From Galaxea fascicularis (lineage: Eukaryota > Cnidaria > Anthozoa > Scleractinia > Euphylliidae): a stretch of DNA of 64,000 nucleotides. This document shows, in pieces, positions 33,701 through 40,420 of this stretch (positions within the stretch are counted from its first letter, which is position 1; the number at the start of each line of letters is the position of its first letter). The DNA lies in NCBI GenBank assembly GCA_948470475.1, contig OX419341.1, forward strand, positions 9,966,801 through 10,030,800, written 5' to 3'. The position numbers and the translations under genes are program-made. A model generated the notes under the pieces. It ran no database searches. It was given only the letters and a program-made list of their open reading frames with translations, and was not told where the DNA came from.

Positions 33701-34494
33701 CGCAGGTTTCAATGAGTGTTTTAGCTGAGCTCTTCGCGCGCGAAAGGACTTACAAATAAAACTAACGTGGCCCTTCAAAATTAAAACGTGTTTGGTATAT
33801 AAGGTAAACCTCCATGCCAGGAGTTTCAAAGGGAAAGCGAGGAAGGGGTGCGTCTGATTCCCCAGCTGCCTTTCCCTTTCTGGTACTCCAGCTAATTTAA
33901 GACAACACTGCTTTGCTAACTCAACGCAGTTCGCATTAGACCTGTGAAGTCGACTTACATGAGCGACGAAAACAAAAACGGAGTTTGAGAAAGTCTAAGT
34001 AGAATTTGACAGGAAAAACTCTCTGTTACCTCGGGTCTCTTCGCATTTCTTAGACTTGCGGTGAAGTAAATTGAGACGGACTCCAGAGGCGAGAAGTAGA
34101 CTAAGAGTGTTACTTTTATTGTATCATAAGGACAGAAATAAATCTTAATCATAGCCTCAAAGATCAGGTTTGAGAGTGGCTAATGCTGGCGCAAAGAATA
34201 TTTATCTGCTGATTATCATGGTCTACATTAAGATGAGGCACTGAGTTGATATTGCTCCGTGAAATAATTTCGAAAGAAAGGGTAAGACTGGATTATTTCT
34301 GTGCAACCAAACTCCACGTTTTATTGCACACCAGTTATGCCTACTAGACACTCCTGTCGTGTACCCATGTCACAGTTGTTTTGTGTCACATCGATTTTGT
34401 ACACATACACAGACGGACGTTCACTTTCTTTCATTTACAGCACATGTTAAAAAAGGAGAGGCACATCGTAAGGGATGGCTCTTATGAAGTGTAA
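1..34494 (+). CDS. PPFIBP1/2-like: Liprin-beta (PPFIBP1/2 family), 3' portion, 20 exons
   Basis: Scaffold protein of the liprin family, which in animals acts at cell-cell and synaptic contact sites with liprin-alpha and LAR-type phosphatases. Exons read from GT/AG signals and phase: 1-47, 2722-2835, 4900-5014, 5482-5523, 6661-6770, 10933-11113, 11635-11805, 12750-12790, 13913-14004, 24607-24705, 27410-27617, 27723-27780, 28175-28263, 28879-28952, 29437-29485, 30031-30156, 31312-31500, 32561-32752, 33582-33641, 34441-34494. All phases agree, and the coding length after the first two bases is 2109, giving 702 residues and a TAA stop. Order: coiled coil, Ser/Thr/Pro-rich linker, basic FGK..TKLRRTRS motif, three SAM domains, short tail. 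The first exons lie before the window. Alpha-liprins also have three SAMs, but the basic motif and the C-terminal tail fit beta better. The start of exon 32561 is the least certain junction. Confidence 0.9.
48..2721 (+). other. Liprin-beta intron, no gene recognised
   Basis: A 2.7-kb intron starting with GTGAGT and ending with a T-rich tract and CAG. Short open frames occur on both strands (about 850-1670 +/-, and 2242-2664 on -), but none shows a recognisable domain, codon bias or splice context. No inverted-repeat element was noticed. Probably old repeat-derived sequence. Confidence 0.5.
3043..3240 (+). repeat. tRNA-derived SINE (coral-type), family A
   Basis: The head looks like a tRNA. 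An A-box-like TGGCGCAGTGGTGAGAGCGC is followed about 30 bases later by a B-box GGTTCGATTCCC, then a non-tRNA body with CTCCGAGAGGTTTTTCTCC and GGGTACTCCGG. No complete cloverleaf or 3' CCA end, so it is a retroposed SINE and not a tRNA gene. It lies in a liprin-beta intron. Confidence 0.75.
3358..3388 (-). ncRNA. Hammerhead-like ribozyme core, terminal copy 1
   Basis: On the - strand: CTGATGA, an extra A, stem II GTCCG/CGGAC with a GTTGAGAAA loop, then GAAA. These are the invariant type I hammerhead core boxes, and hammerheads are known in Penelope-like pseudo-LTRs. Same strand as the GIY-YIG frame. The extra A before stem II and the weak stem I leave activity uncertain. Confidence 0.5.
3431..3781 (-). 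pseudogene. GIY-YIG endonuclease domain of a Penelope-like retroelement
   Basis: 116-residue open frame. It contains GTVYQIHCEKCNKEYVGET (the GIY-YIG core with its zinc-binding cysteines), then ARSLEIRVKEHQ with the conserved Arg and His region, and ends in a tail close to NTFKRRIKEAIQIKL and PALNRDNGYEL, the standard C-terminus of Penelope proteins. In the full element this nuclease nicks target DNA for reverse transcription. Here the reverse transcriptase is missing and the upstream frame is shifted, so the first Met is probably internal to the original protein. Not a host gene. Confidence 0.85.
4049..4079 (+). ncRNA. Hammerhead-like ribozyme core, terminal copy 2
   Basis: Identical core to the copy at 3358-3388 but on the + strand, because this terminal copy is inverted: CTGATGA, GTCCG stem, CGGAC, GAAA. 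Preceded by ATCATTGA and followed by TATTTCATA. Confidence 0.5.
5161..5320 (+). repeat. Degraded Penelope-type terminal repeat
   Basis: CAGAGGGCTAACACTTGAAAC then CATCAGCTTTTAGAATCCC, GTGGTCAATTTACATT, AACTCTGTTGATAAAACC and CACCACAGTTTCTTTAG. The same series recurs at 50927-51070 in an NXF1 intron. The start resembles a hammerhead core with a mutated CTGANGA box. Confidence 0.55.
5819..5980. repeat. Foldback (hairpin) element, about 160 bp
   Basis: Arms such as ATATGTTGTGGTTTAAATTT and TTGTCTCAGA recur as reverse complement in TCTGAGACAA and TTTAAACCAAAC...AAACCACAACATAT. The arms meet around 5890. Non-coding and MITE-like. Confidence 0.6.
6236..6476. repeat. MITE with GGGCCC-ended terminal inverted repeats
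   Basis: Left end GGGCCCGGTTGTTCGAAAGC followed by CGATTAACATAATCC. The right end is its near-perfect reverse complement (GGATTAGCGTTAATCGGC, TTTCGAACAACTGGGCCC). No coding capacity. The superfamily cannot be told from the ends alone. Confidence 0.7.
6891..6927 (-). ncRNA. Hammerhead-like core in a repeat remnant
   Basis: On the - strand: CTGATGATGACTTCC, a loop, GATGTTGAAAC, then ATCAGTCAG. The CTGATGA and GAAA boxes are both intact, and the 3' CATCAG pairs with the 5' CTGATG. Probably a Penelope-type terminal relic. Confidence 0.4.
7266..7640 (+). repeat. tRNA-derived SINE, family B (copy 1)
   Basis: A-box-like GACTCAGCTGATAGAGTGC and B-box GTGGGTTCAAACCCC, then a body shared with 12308-12668: GTCCTTAAATA, AAGTGCTGCCTTTG, AATGACATC, CTAGTCTTCT, GATAAGGA. 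No functional tRNA fold. Confidence 0.65.
7989..9263 (+). CDS. HARBI1-like DDE nuclease (Harbinger transposase)
   Basis: Catalyses cutting and joining of Harbinger transposons, with the Myb-like partner supplying DNA binding and nuclear import. One uninterrupted 424-residue frame from ATG to TGA. Residues 80-200 form the helical N-terminal region, with RYWKEHFRMRKDTFLRLV and a helix-turn-helix-like SFREVSTHFDVGKS segment. The DDE_Tnp_4 catalytic residues are all present: D211 in AIDGTHIEI, D260 in YPGSMHDARVL and E337 in VERAFGVLKGRWRIL. The C-terminal HNFCQ motif is also present. Length is slightly above the usual 350-400 because of an Arg-rich N-terminal extension, so a later Met is possible. 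This looks like a functional transposase, although its partner is broken. Confidence 0.93.
   Translation: MDAHLALLLIFFMLYRLRCVRRSMAMRRRRRRIFLFLQRGLLSQTLPTASSTTLTLLNFAQMHLENMKTERPWTLRRPRFGWFELMLEDESQSRYWKEHFRMRKDTFLRLVNLVSPEISRRNTRLRKAIPPAKRVAIALWRLAGGGSFREVSTHFDVGKSSCVTITKEFCRALNRFSRRFIKLPVNHHDTTRAIALFQDECKIPQAVGAIDGTHIEIVAPKNPFDYFDRQHRYSVIMQAVVGENLMFLDAAIGYPGSMHDARVLRNSELYRKVVNGNILREPMVNINGNDIRPLLLGDGAYPLLPWLLKPYPNNVVLNPIQRRFNKVLSSARVTVERAFGVLKGRWRILLKRIDNRFINVPEVILTCCILHNFCQESGEEFDDHEILRRVIAIEREYLQSRRLHHAVRNPAAQAVRQAIENDLQ
9568..10275 (-). pseudogene. Harbinger Myb/SANT-like accessory protein, one nonsense codon
   Basis: Reads from ATG at 10275 through a Pro/Ser-rich N-terminus (about 110 residues) into a trihelix/Myb-SANT-like domain (KWSDTQASVLVEEWRERV, AWQKIVKAVNKAG, KQCKDKL). 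A TGA at 9760-9762 interrupts, after which the same frame continues (NLKQAYKDAKTNNSQTG) into a Glu/Arg-rich coiled coil ending LRMAELLKK at 9568. Family proteins have an Arg where the stop falls (knowledge of the family, not alignment), so a CGA to TGA transition at a CpG is the simplest origin. In Harbinger systems this protein recruits the nuclease to the termini; this copy would make only the first 171 residues. Confidence 0.82.
10726..10905. repeat. Small G/C-skewed repeat next to the Harbinger right end
   Basis: TTTCCAAAAATACCCACAGTCC, a C-rich stretch (CCCCCACCCACCCCTCC) and GGAATTTCCATC..CCATGGAGGAGG. Resembles the repeat at 30171-30375 and more loosely 53074-53870. It abuts liprin-beta exon 10933-11113. 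Confidence 0.4.
10933..14004 (+). CDS. Liprin-beta Ser/Pro-rich linker exons
   Basis: Exons 10933-11113, 11635-11805, 12750-12790 and 13913-14004. They encode a low-complexity Ser/Thr/Pro segment (DMTTTPSTTSSPEPFPP), a basic patch (KKRHGIRASFGKGLRKLRGH) and a Glu/Gln-rich stretch leading to KFGKAFTK. The second exon of the group repeats the FGK-x-LRKLR theme seen across the 14004/24607 junction, where the protein reads FGKAFTKLRRTRSLSM. The 12750 exon has two plausible donors, 12790/12791 and 12796/12797, differing by two codons in frame. Confidence 0.82.
12308..12668 (+). repeat. tRNA-derived SINE, family B (copy 2)
   Basis: A-box GAGCTCAGTTGGTAGAG, B-box ATGGGTTCAAACCCTGG, then the same body as 7266-7640. 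Ends in an (AAATA)n-type tail at 12640-12665, which is the normal SINE 3' end. This is the better preserved copy. Confidence 0.75.
13467..13511 (+). CDS. Possible alternative terminal exon of liprin-beta
   Basis: Acceptor TTTGTTAATGCAG, then VDGSQPKADVDQPI and a TAA in the phase left by the 12750-12790 exon. Using it would truncate the protein before all three SAM domains. No canonical AATAAA was seen before the next exon, so it could also be a cryptic acceptor. Confidence 0.3.
   Translation, partial: VDGSQPKADVDQPI
14107..14300. repeat. Left terminal inverted repeat and subterminal GAACG array
   Basis: After the roughly 35-bp terminal repeat come many GAACG-type words (AGAACGGATACGGAACGG) and a row of AGAACGCGTTCYAGAG palindromes at about 14250-14300. 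Likely transposase binding sites. Confidence 0.75.
14410..16998 (+). CDS. F-box/leucine-rich-repeat protein carried by the giant transposon
   Basis: Three exons join in phase: 14410-14434 (MTERTLKL), 14556-14729 and 16241-16998, giving 318 residues and a TAG stop. Exon 2 (PPEYVGIKFLNEPKTAIVEKK and on) looks like the small N-terminal module seen ahead of many BEN-domain proteins. Exon 3 opens with an F-box (LYDLPTEVLVRIFKLVPL then a PLCKRLRDVCHLPSLWR core) followed by LRR-like units (LDLDISYNLSIKKLS, LEILNMEYCCNVD, FEYIDVEKCSPLS). F-box proteins present substrates to SKP1-CUL1 ubiquitin ligases, the LRRs choosing the target. Exon 3 has no ATG before its F-box, so splicing from upstream is needed. 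The exon 2 to 3 join is inferred from phase and signals only. A processed host FBXL copy is possible. Confidence 0.72.
14730..16240 (+). other. Long intron inside the giant transposon
   Basis: 1.5 kb between the GTAAGT donor at 14730 and the TTTATTTATAG acceptor at 16240. Holds an Arg-rich GC-high patch (about 15890-16110: CGCGCG, GCGAGGCGAGACC, then the palindrome GCCTGTTACACAGGC), probably a nested repeat. No convincing gene was seen. Confidence 0.5.
17350..19690 (+). CDS. BEN-domain protein with 31-32-residue Ser/Thr repeats (transposon cargo)
   Basis: Exons 17350-17492 and 17834-19690 join in phase 0. The first reads ALHKLAAWEEKNLALLQTK and a Lys/Arg-rich stretch; the second starts KAKILDEGASCSAAVGVCNE. 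Then come about a dozen tandem units of 31-32 residues, a short coiled coil (QRLFDKVQDVENKVRLI) and a C-terminal BEN domain at about 19378-19665 (GNLAKNLLLEIFSPEERRAR, SKLMAIKEFVFEQYPDV, WKEECVKAIDAFLRKERW). BEN domains bind DNA and recruit chromatin repressors. No in-frame ATG precedes the repeats, and a TGA sits at 17355-17357 just inside the first exon. The protein therefore needs another 5' exon, or this copy carries a nonsense change. AATAAA occurs at 20431. Confidence 0.7.
18001..19080 (+). repeat. In-frame coding minisatellite of the BEN gene
   Basis: Units of 93 or 96 bases encode TDTAFNIPLIINTTPPSTN / TFTTSSTDTAALA or a variant with PLVNSTLPSTN. About 11-12 units, some nearly identical (18474-18570 and 18570-18666). 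Length is always a multiple of three. The reverse strand is open here too (17932-18795), purely as a result of the composition. Confidence 0.9.
19691..21825 (+). other. 3' untranslated and spacer region between cargo and transposase
   Basis: AT-rich, with polyadenylation signals AATAAA at 20431 and 20502 for the BEN gene. A degenerate 75-bp tandem repeat at about 20105-20285 has three units with CAATTGTACATTT / TAACATGTRAGAATTTTACTTATT. Small frames on - at 20973-21421 show no domain. Confidence 0.55.
21826..23872 (-). CDS. Tc1/mariner DD34E transposase, three exons, intact
   Basis: Exons 23309-23872, 22817-23059 and 21826-22032 join at phase-0 introns into 337 residues, the normal Tc1 length, from MGKLSQYARRRIINL to a TAA. 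N-terminal paired-type helix-turn-helix pair (residues about 5-110: GKSVSEITRKI, then LELARILQVRF and VSPQTVRRVRRKLG) linked by a basic GRPR-like RPRKGRKSK. Catalytic D in VIFTDECSV, second D in RFMQDNDPKHTS, and 34 residues later the E of DLNPIENLWHTLK. That last part spans the second intron (the join is SP/DLNPIE). No stop or frameshift was seen. An upstream in-frame Met at 24013 exists, but that segment is GAACG-repeat DNA, so 23872 is preferred. Spliced transposase genes are less usual in this superfamily. It would mobilise the whole 10-kb element. Confidence 0.9.
22734..22762 (+). repeat. (AAC)n microsatellite
   Basis: AACAACAACAACAACAACAA run inside the second intron of the giant-element transposase. 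Confidence 0.9.
23880..24160. repeat. Right terminal inverted repeat and subterminal GAACG array
   Basis: Includes GAACGCGTTC, GAACACGTTC and repeated AACGGATNNG words. The AACGG words are in the same orientation as those at the left end, so the subterminal arrays are direct, while the outer roughly 35 bp are inverted. Confidence 0.75.
24607..24705 (+). CDS. Liprin-beta exon completing the FGK-LRRTRS motif
   Basis: Phase-2 exon after TTTCTCAG. Reads LRRTRSLSMNPSDSPVTIEP and on. It completes the basic motif split across the giant-transposon intron. The Ser-rich basic patch is typical of phosphorylated linkers before the SAM domains. Confidence 0.85.
24706..27409 (+). other. Liprin-beta intron with one inverted-repeat element
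   Basis: 2.7 kb. A MITE-like element at about 26037-26586 has ends GGGTCCCCTATAC and GTATAGGGGACGCCC, and inside it repeats of CGTGATTT/CGTGAATT. The rest, including pyrimidine-rich 27140-27200, shows nothing recognisable. Confidence 0.5.
27410..27780 (+). CDS. Liprin-beta SAM domain 1 exons
   Basis: Exons 27410-27617 and 27723-27780. FSQWSRQMVLSWLDDLGLGQ, then KMISCGEDLLKASPSHLEKD and LLHRKKLQLALQ form a full SAM helix bundle. The segment ALVSDGPDVMGRLSNHWVLG links to SAM 2. SAM domains of liprins mediate partner binding and polymer formation. Confidence 0.93.
28175..29485 (+). CDS. Liprin-beta SAM domain 2 exons
   Basis: Exons 28175-28263, 28879-28952 and 29437-29485. GWLEDIGLPQYKDSFSEGSV, MLNYLTFSDMLHLKV and HHIAIKRAIQCLRLHNF give the second SAM. 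FHPNCLKRHPVDE follows as in other liprins. Confidence 0.93.
29712..29921 (+). repeat. tRNA-derived SINE, family C, with inverted outer copies
   Basis: A-box TAGCTCATTTGGTAGTGCA, B-box CACGGGTTCAAGCCTG, flanked by CAAATGAAGAATGATCG on the left and CGATCATTCTTCATTTG on the right. It may be two SINE tails in opposite orientation. Confidence 0.6.
30031..31500 (+). CDS. Liprin-beta SAM domain 3 exons
   Basis: Exons 30031-30156 and 31312-31500. VTEWLRLVDLAEYAPNLRGS then GVHGALM open the third SAM, and FTAESLAALLSIPTSKTLLR closes it. The conserved HLATHFQSLIGTE segment is followed by an Ala/Pro-rich linker. The 1.15-kb intron between them holds a small G/C-skewed repeat (30171-30375) and a hammerhead-like relic (30725-30757, - strand). 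Confidence 0.93.
30171..30375. repeat. Small inverted-repeat element, family shared with 53074-53870
   Basis: Left end AGTTCCAGAAAATATTCATA and right end TATGGACATCTTCTAGAACT, roughly inverted, with CCACCCCCACCC, TTTTGCCACC and CCCTCCCCCCTT inside. Non-coding. Confidence 0.55.
31501..32560 (+). other. Liprin-beta intron, repeat-like
   Basis: 1.06 kb. About 31540-32400 looks like a decayed element, with short - strand frames at 31634-31840 and 32102-32404 that show no domain. A C-rich run lies at 32466-32500. Confidence 0.4.
32561..34494 (+). CDS. Liprin-beta C-terminal tail exons and stop
   Basis: Exons 32561-32752, 33582-33641 and 34441-34494. They encode a basic SFNALRKRGKGNM stretch, an acidic DDYVCPMDLEVPP motif matching the liprin-beta tail, an Arg/Ser-rich segment, GTIGAFSQELDSLT, and finally HMLKKERHIVRDGSYEV before TAA. 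The acceptor at 32560 (AAATTATTAG) was chosen because it keeps phase 0 and leaves no stop. Confidence 0.82.
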
Positions 34495-37400
34495 TTTCAA
34501 AGCTGCCGCTCAAGAAACACCCGCGATGATGGATGTGCACAGTGCAAGCTTTATGTTCCAGTATACCAGCTGCATGGCACCCTGTATAAGATGTGGATGG
34601 GGCAGTGTGCTAATTGTCATATTTTCTTACAGTAGCTGCATGGCAGACCGCATTGAATAGCACATCGGAAATTTTTGGCTATCCGTAGTTTAACTGATAT
34701 CTTTGAGAGCTTTTATAGTTGCCGCTGGTTGGCTGTCTTATTACTCGTTGGCTGGTCCTAAGCGAAACAGTCTCGTCTCAAAGTCTTCAAACCTGGCCAT
34801 TTATATGACCTTATAACAACCTACACAGGCGCAAACTCTTGGGGCAAAGCAAAGTAATTTACGTGAGCAGTGACTATGCTTGGCCATTTGTTTGTTTTGA
34901 AGGCCCGGACACTCCACATCTGAAGCAAGGATATTAAAGTGGAAGCGGTCAGGGTCTTGAAACTACTTGTGAATTTCGAGGGACGAATTTTACAACTATA
35001 TCAGATACCTTTTTGTGCTTATTTTATGTGAAACGCCATACTGTGCAACTTCTCCAACAGCTGGCTGTCGATTCGTATTCACGCATTACAGAGCCAATTT
35101 GATTACGTCCAGTTTTCCAGTTGTTCCTATCTACACTCCTGGCTTAAAATGGCCGAAGCAAGCATTTTTTACCTTTTACATTGCTCTATTTTCTTCCGTG
35201 AAAAAGCAAACGAGTCATTGTCTTTATCTGTCAAGCAATCATGGCATACAGTTTAGAATACTCATTTCTTTTCGCATTTGTGGCTGATTTTCAATCAGGA
35301 ACAGCGCTTATTCACGCCTAGCCTGTTCCAGGTGTTCATATGGTAAACAGGGCGCGATAATACCGGCAGAGCGAGGTGAGAAATGGAGGGGGCTTGCTAC
35401 CCTCAGTCCCCGCTCAATTTTTTTCCTCGCTCCGCTCAGTCTCGTTCGCCCGCCTCCACTATCTCGGAGCCTGGAACAGGCTAATTCACACCTGACACGT
35501 TTTAATGTTATGCCATAAGAAGTGGTTACCCTGTGGTTTACAATCAGTCATACACGGGAGCATGTGATAGCTGCACGCTTAGATCACCAAGATCAAATTT
35601 TAAGAAACGCACAACACTTTTGAATTTTGAGTTGGTTCGACAGTTGTCGTTTTGATCATCGCAGTTGACGCTGTCGAAACGTGAAACTTAAAATTTTGTC
35701 TTCCCTTAAAATTGTTAACACAACTGCATGGAACGTAATACAATTATTATTCACCGTATAATAACAAGAACCCCGTAAGTAGCCAGTGACATCATTGTTA
35801 GTTATAATTAATTCGAATGACTGGTTTTGCTTCTTATTGGCTGCTAAAGGATTTACACGACATCAAACGTGATAGTAAAGACGTAGGAAAGACCTTTTGT
35901 TTGTTTCATGGAATGTTCCTGTTATTCCAATGTATTGTTTCATATCGGTGAAATCAAATTCAACGTGGCGTTTACTACGTATCATGACCTAGGTTTTGTG
36001 AAAACCCAGAGTAAATCAGACTTAAAACAGGTGCACCCCACAAGCCAAATCAACGAAAAGCTGTTTTTAAGTACCTTATGGTGTTTGCTGTTTAAAGTGA
36101 TGCTCCCATTAGCTAGACGAATTTCCTTAGCTGAAATTTTAATTGCCCGAAAATTTTAGGGAACAAAATCTTCCTTTGAGAAATTGCTAGCTAATGTGAA
36201 CTTTGCTTATCGAAAATGGTAGCTGACCTTTTGACTGCCAAAAACAGCAAATACGTCCCTTCCGAAAACGTCAAGGGGCTATTATTTCCCCATGGTGAAT
36301 TTTTTAGGCCACATTTCAGTTACGAAAATTCGACTGCATTTTTTTATCAACGCCGAAAACCCAAGGCGAAATACCATTCACTGAATACTTCTCGTTGGGT
36401 GCCCCTGCTTAAAATGTACAATGTGTCTCATCTGACAAATTGGTCTGATTTCTCGACTTTCTGTCATTAATGTCAAATTTACATGGTTTCTGTCCGACAG
36501 CCAATCACGTTTGTCTTGCTCTAATACCTTTATATTAGAAAGAAAATTCAGTAATTCTTAGTGTTACTGAATTTAAATATTTTATTATTGAATAAATATC
36601 TTGATTTTTAACACGTCTGGAATTGTTTAGTCCGGCCCGTTCCACAAAATATTGGACCCTTTAGGTTTAATGCATGCTCCAATAATTTCAAAACGTCGAT
36701 ATCCAGCCTCCCCGCAGACTGCGAACAGTCTCTCTTTTGCTCTAAAAGCTGTGGAACGAACGCGATATACGTTCCACAGATTTCAGAGCAAAAGAGAGAC
36801 TGCTTGCAGTCTACCCTCGGGTTCCCCGCGTAAGTTGTCGAGAATTTGCTTGTTAGAATTCCGTTTATAGTCACAATTCCCGCCCTACTCTATAGAATGG
36901 ATGCTGAAATTCCCTTCCCTGGCCAAAGAACAACTGTTCAAGAATGAAAAAGGACACAACCTTAGTTGTGATTTTTGACTTGTCACTTTTTCCGGTTATG
37001 TATTCCATAGTCGCTATGGCTATGATAACCGATAACCGTCGTTGTCGTTGGATGTTTGTACTTCTTGAAACGTAGTTTTGACGACCCGTTCTTAGGATCC
37101 ACGCGCTCACCAAACAGAGGTATATATTTTCCTTTGTGATAACCAAGTATGTTTGTCCCGCCTGACATTGAAGTGGCTCACCCAGGCAAATAAAGAAATT
37201 TAAATTCCCACTTTAATTTCCCTGCTGCATAAGCATAGAAATACTCAAACGCACAAGTTGCACCAAGTGGGGATGTGTGGGTGGTCATCAAGGTCTCACA
37301 CTGATCAGAGCGTATCACGGGCACATTTCCAAGTGCAGACATTTATTTCCGAGATGATTGGTACAGGGAATAGCAGTGAGGGATAAGTTGGTAACATTTT

Positions 37401-37643
37401 ATCCTGGTTGCTGACAGGATTTCTTCAAGCTGCACCAACTCTCCCACAGGCCAAATTTGGAGTTGCTGTTTGTGCAGGGAACAGGCATCCATTCAAAATT
37501 GTCAAATTCCGATCAATCAGAACTTCCACAAGTTCCAATATTGGTTTCCAGTGAAATTTAAGTGCCTTGGTGCTACTCACTAGCAAAGTGAAACAGGGCT
37601 CCAGGATGGCATCGAATTAATGGGGGACTAACTTAACTACAGA

Positions 37644-38954
37644 CTTAGCTATGGCAAGCCAAATGTAGCAGAATTCAGTATCACCATATTCATTTCATTT
37701 AATCCTTATGTTTATTTAAAATGTTCATATTCATTCAATTCAATCCTCCAAAGTTCATTCAATTCAATTTACCAAAGTATTCATTCAATAGGCCATATTC
37801 GTATTCTCGGTATTGAGCTGGATCTAGCATGAAGTGGAGGCTCTTGCGGGGGAATACATTTACATATGAAAAGTTCCCCCGCAAGAGCCTCCACTTCATG
37901 CTACAATAGATCCAGTTCAATACCGAGAATACGAATATGGCCTATTCAATTTCTTTAACTTATTCAATTTTATTTGTCCCTATTTAGCAATTCTTGTTCG
38001 CACTCATTTATTTAATTTTGGGGACTGGGACGAGAGATGAAATTCGCGGGGACTGAACATTACTCCGTTTATAGACATACATGGCGGAATCAGAGGACTT
38101 TGAGCAGGGTCAAGGGCACCCAACGAGCAAATTAAGCAAAAAACCCTTTGAGGGATATTTCTAGGCTCCTTGTAATGTTTAAAGACTGTTTAAAGAGTTG
38201 TTTTAATCAGCTAGAAAAATTTGATCTGTTCGGATTTCTTAGCTGAAAGTTGAAGTGCCCGAAAATTTTAGGGAATGAAATCTTCATTTCAGAAATTGCT
38301 AGCTGAATGTCACCTTCGAAGAACTTCTCTGTGAACTATTTGCTTGCCCGAAATTGCTAGGCGACCTTTTCAAGAGTAAAAAATTGCAAAAATATCCCTT
38401 CCGAAAATCTAAGGGACTATTTTCCCCTGGATTTCCTTGGTTGCGAATATTTTAGGTGATCTTTTAGTTAAGAAATCAGTAGCTTTTGGCAATGCATTAT
38501 CCGAAAGTCTTAGAACGGGTTGACTCTCCCGAACAGATATTTCATCGAAGTTTCTCGCTGGGTGCCCCTGCAGATCCCTGCAGGGTTTAAACAGGATAGA
38601 GCAAATTCTTGACCATAGCTCAACTGCAAGCAATGAGCAGCACTCCGAGGTTTTAACCCATGTAGATCTCCCGGAGAGAACGGTAAAATTAACAGGTCGG
38701 TCGGCAAGGATAGTCACGGAAGAAACTGATTTGAAAACGTTGGACGATTTACAGTGCGACGCGCCTTACCGTGGCCACCCAACAAACATTCTTACAATTT
38801 AGCCAATCAGGGTACGCGAATTTGATTGTCAGACACACCTCCATTTGGTTGTTGCGTGTTGAAACTTTCAACGGAGGCGTGTCTCTTAATCAAGGATTAC
38901 ATTAAATGAATATGGTGATATTGAATCTTGCTACATTTGGCTTGCCATACTTAG
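37644..38954. mobile_element. Non-coding element with about 65-bp inverted ends
   Basis: The left arm (CTATGGCAAGCCAAATGTAG and on, to 37710) is matched by the reverse complement at about 38891-38954. A 160-bp near-perfect hairpin (37787-37947) is nested near the left end. Sequences around both ends (GGGGGACTAACTTAACTACA and GTAAAACACTGTTTTTTC) recur side by side at 62131-62220, as expected for an internally deleted relative. Confidence 0.5.
37787..37947. repeat. Near-perfect 160-bp hairpin
   Basis: Arms AATAGGCCATATTCGTATTC...GAAGTGGAGGCTCTTGCGGG and their reverse complement, separated by about 18 bases (ATACATTTACATATGAAA). ATTCAAT occurs at both outer edges, a possible 7-bp duplication, but the surrounding DNA is rich in that word. 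Confidence 0.8.
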
Positions 38955-40420
38955 CGTTGTTGCCCAGGGATTTTTAACAGGTTGTATTCGTAAAACACTG
39001 TTTTTTCGGTGTTCTTGCCACTATATTGGTGAAACGTGCGAAGGTGAACTTGTAAAATTTATAAATTGTTATTGTGCATGCAGAACTTGTCCCAGGCTCT
39101 AACTGCGCTTTAGAGAGAAAAATACCTAAAACTTGGAGAAAATTGTGGTCCTGATTTTGTTTTGCCAATCAGAGATATTCCAGCGTACTTTCCAAGCCTA
39201 CCCGAGTAATAATTATTGTTAATGTACATAACTGCCATGATAATGACAAGATGGTACGAATTTGCGTGCTTGTGATGTCATACATCTCAAAGCAAAGAGC
39301 GACCATTATTTTGTGTATTTGTGCCATACACAATGTATAGCCTAAATATCATCTAAAACCCACACTGTCAGGCCATGCAGTTGTCCACAATCACAGGGCT
39401 GTCATTTGGGACTGGAGATAAGATTTTTTCTGGATATTTTGAATTGTATAAAACAAAGAATCCATTAGTCAGAGCATGTGTTAGTGTACGACATCAAAAC
39501 CCAGTAAGATTATACCGGTAAGTTACACTTCTTGCCTGCAGCTGTACTTTATTGTTCTTACCACATTTTGAGTGAAAATACACATGCACTGCCAAATGTA
39601 ATGTGTATAACATATTAGACATAACAGCCCTGAAAATGGGTAAAATACCATTAAAAGAGTGTCTTGCCAAACTTATGTTAAACATTTTAAAGGAAAAATA
39701 GCAAGGTGGAATATGGAATATGCAAGCAAACAGAATGAACTCATGAAACATGAGACAAGCAACAGTCAGTTTATTGATTCCTTATTGTTCAGTACACATT
39801 ACAGTAACACTAAGCCATGAAAAACAATTCTGTTCGATAACCAATAAGCATATTTCACATTATTCATCTAGTACGTGTATGTCAGCAACCAGATTTATTT
39901 TTAATTAATTCAACAAAACCACAATGCCAAATATGCAGAATAGTGACTGGAAAGATGGCCCATACTCATACAAGTAAAACACCCTATTAGGCTGGCAATT
40001 GCCTGTGTAACTAAAGGCCCTGGCAAACGAGGACACATTATTTCTGACACATTGTTGCCGACAAAATGTTTGCCTGCGCGCACAACATTTGTTGAATGTG
40101 TCGTCATTTGCTAGGGCCTTAAAAGAATGAAAAAAAGTATCTTACTAATAGACGTTATTCATAAATGGCTGCCAATTCATCATTTTTTTGTCCTTGTGCA
40201 AATTAGCTTACCAAGCCTTGTTAGCATGTGCTAACTTGAAAAGAATTCTTGCTCTAATGTGAGGCTTGGTAGGCTAATTTGCACAATAACAAAACACAAA
40301 TAAAACAGCTGCCATTTATGAATAAGGTCTATACATGCTCGCCACACAGTTGCAGCAGTATCCCTGGAAGATGGACACTGCCTTAATCACATAATACAAT
40401 TGAAGATATTGCTGCAGAAA

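Larger units (their letters stand above)
34495..40420. other. Intergenic region between liprin-beta and ATP6V0C, repeat-rich
   Basis: No gene recognised. Inverted-repeat units: 35321-35483 (TAGCCTGTTCCAGG / CCTGGAACAGGCTA), 36712-36816 (ACAGTCTCTCTTTTGCTC and its complement), 37787-37947, 40013-40121 (AAGGCCCTGGCAAACGA / CTAGGGCCTT) and 40150-40331 (TTCATAAATGGCTGCCA and its complement). Direct repeats: about 36020-36430 resembles about 38108-38580 (CCCGAAAATTTTAGGGAA, CCCTTCCGAAAA, GGGTGCCCCTGC). A degraded hammerhead-like core lies at 35654-35687. The 3' UTR of liprin-beta should occupy the left edge; its end was not located. Confidence 0.6.
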
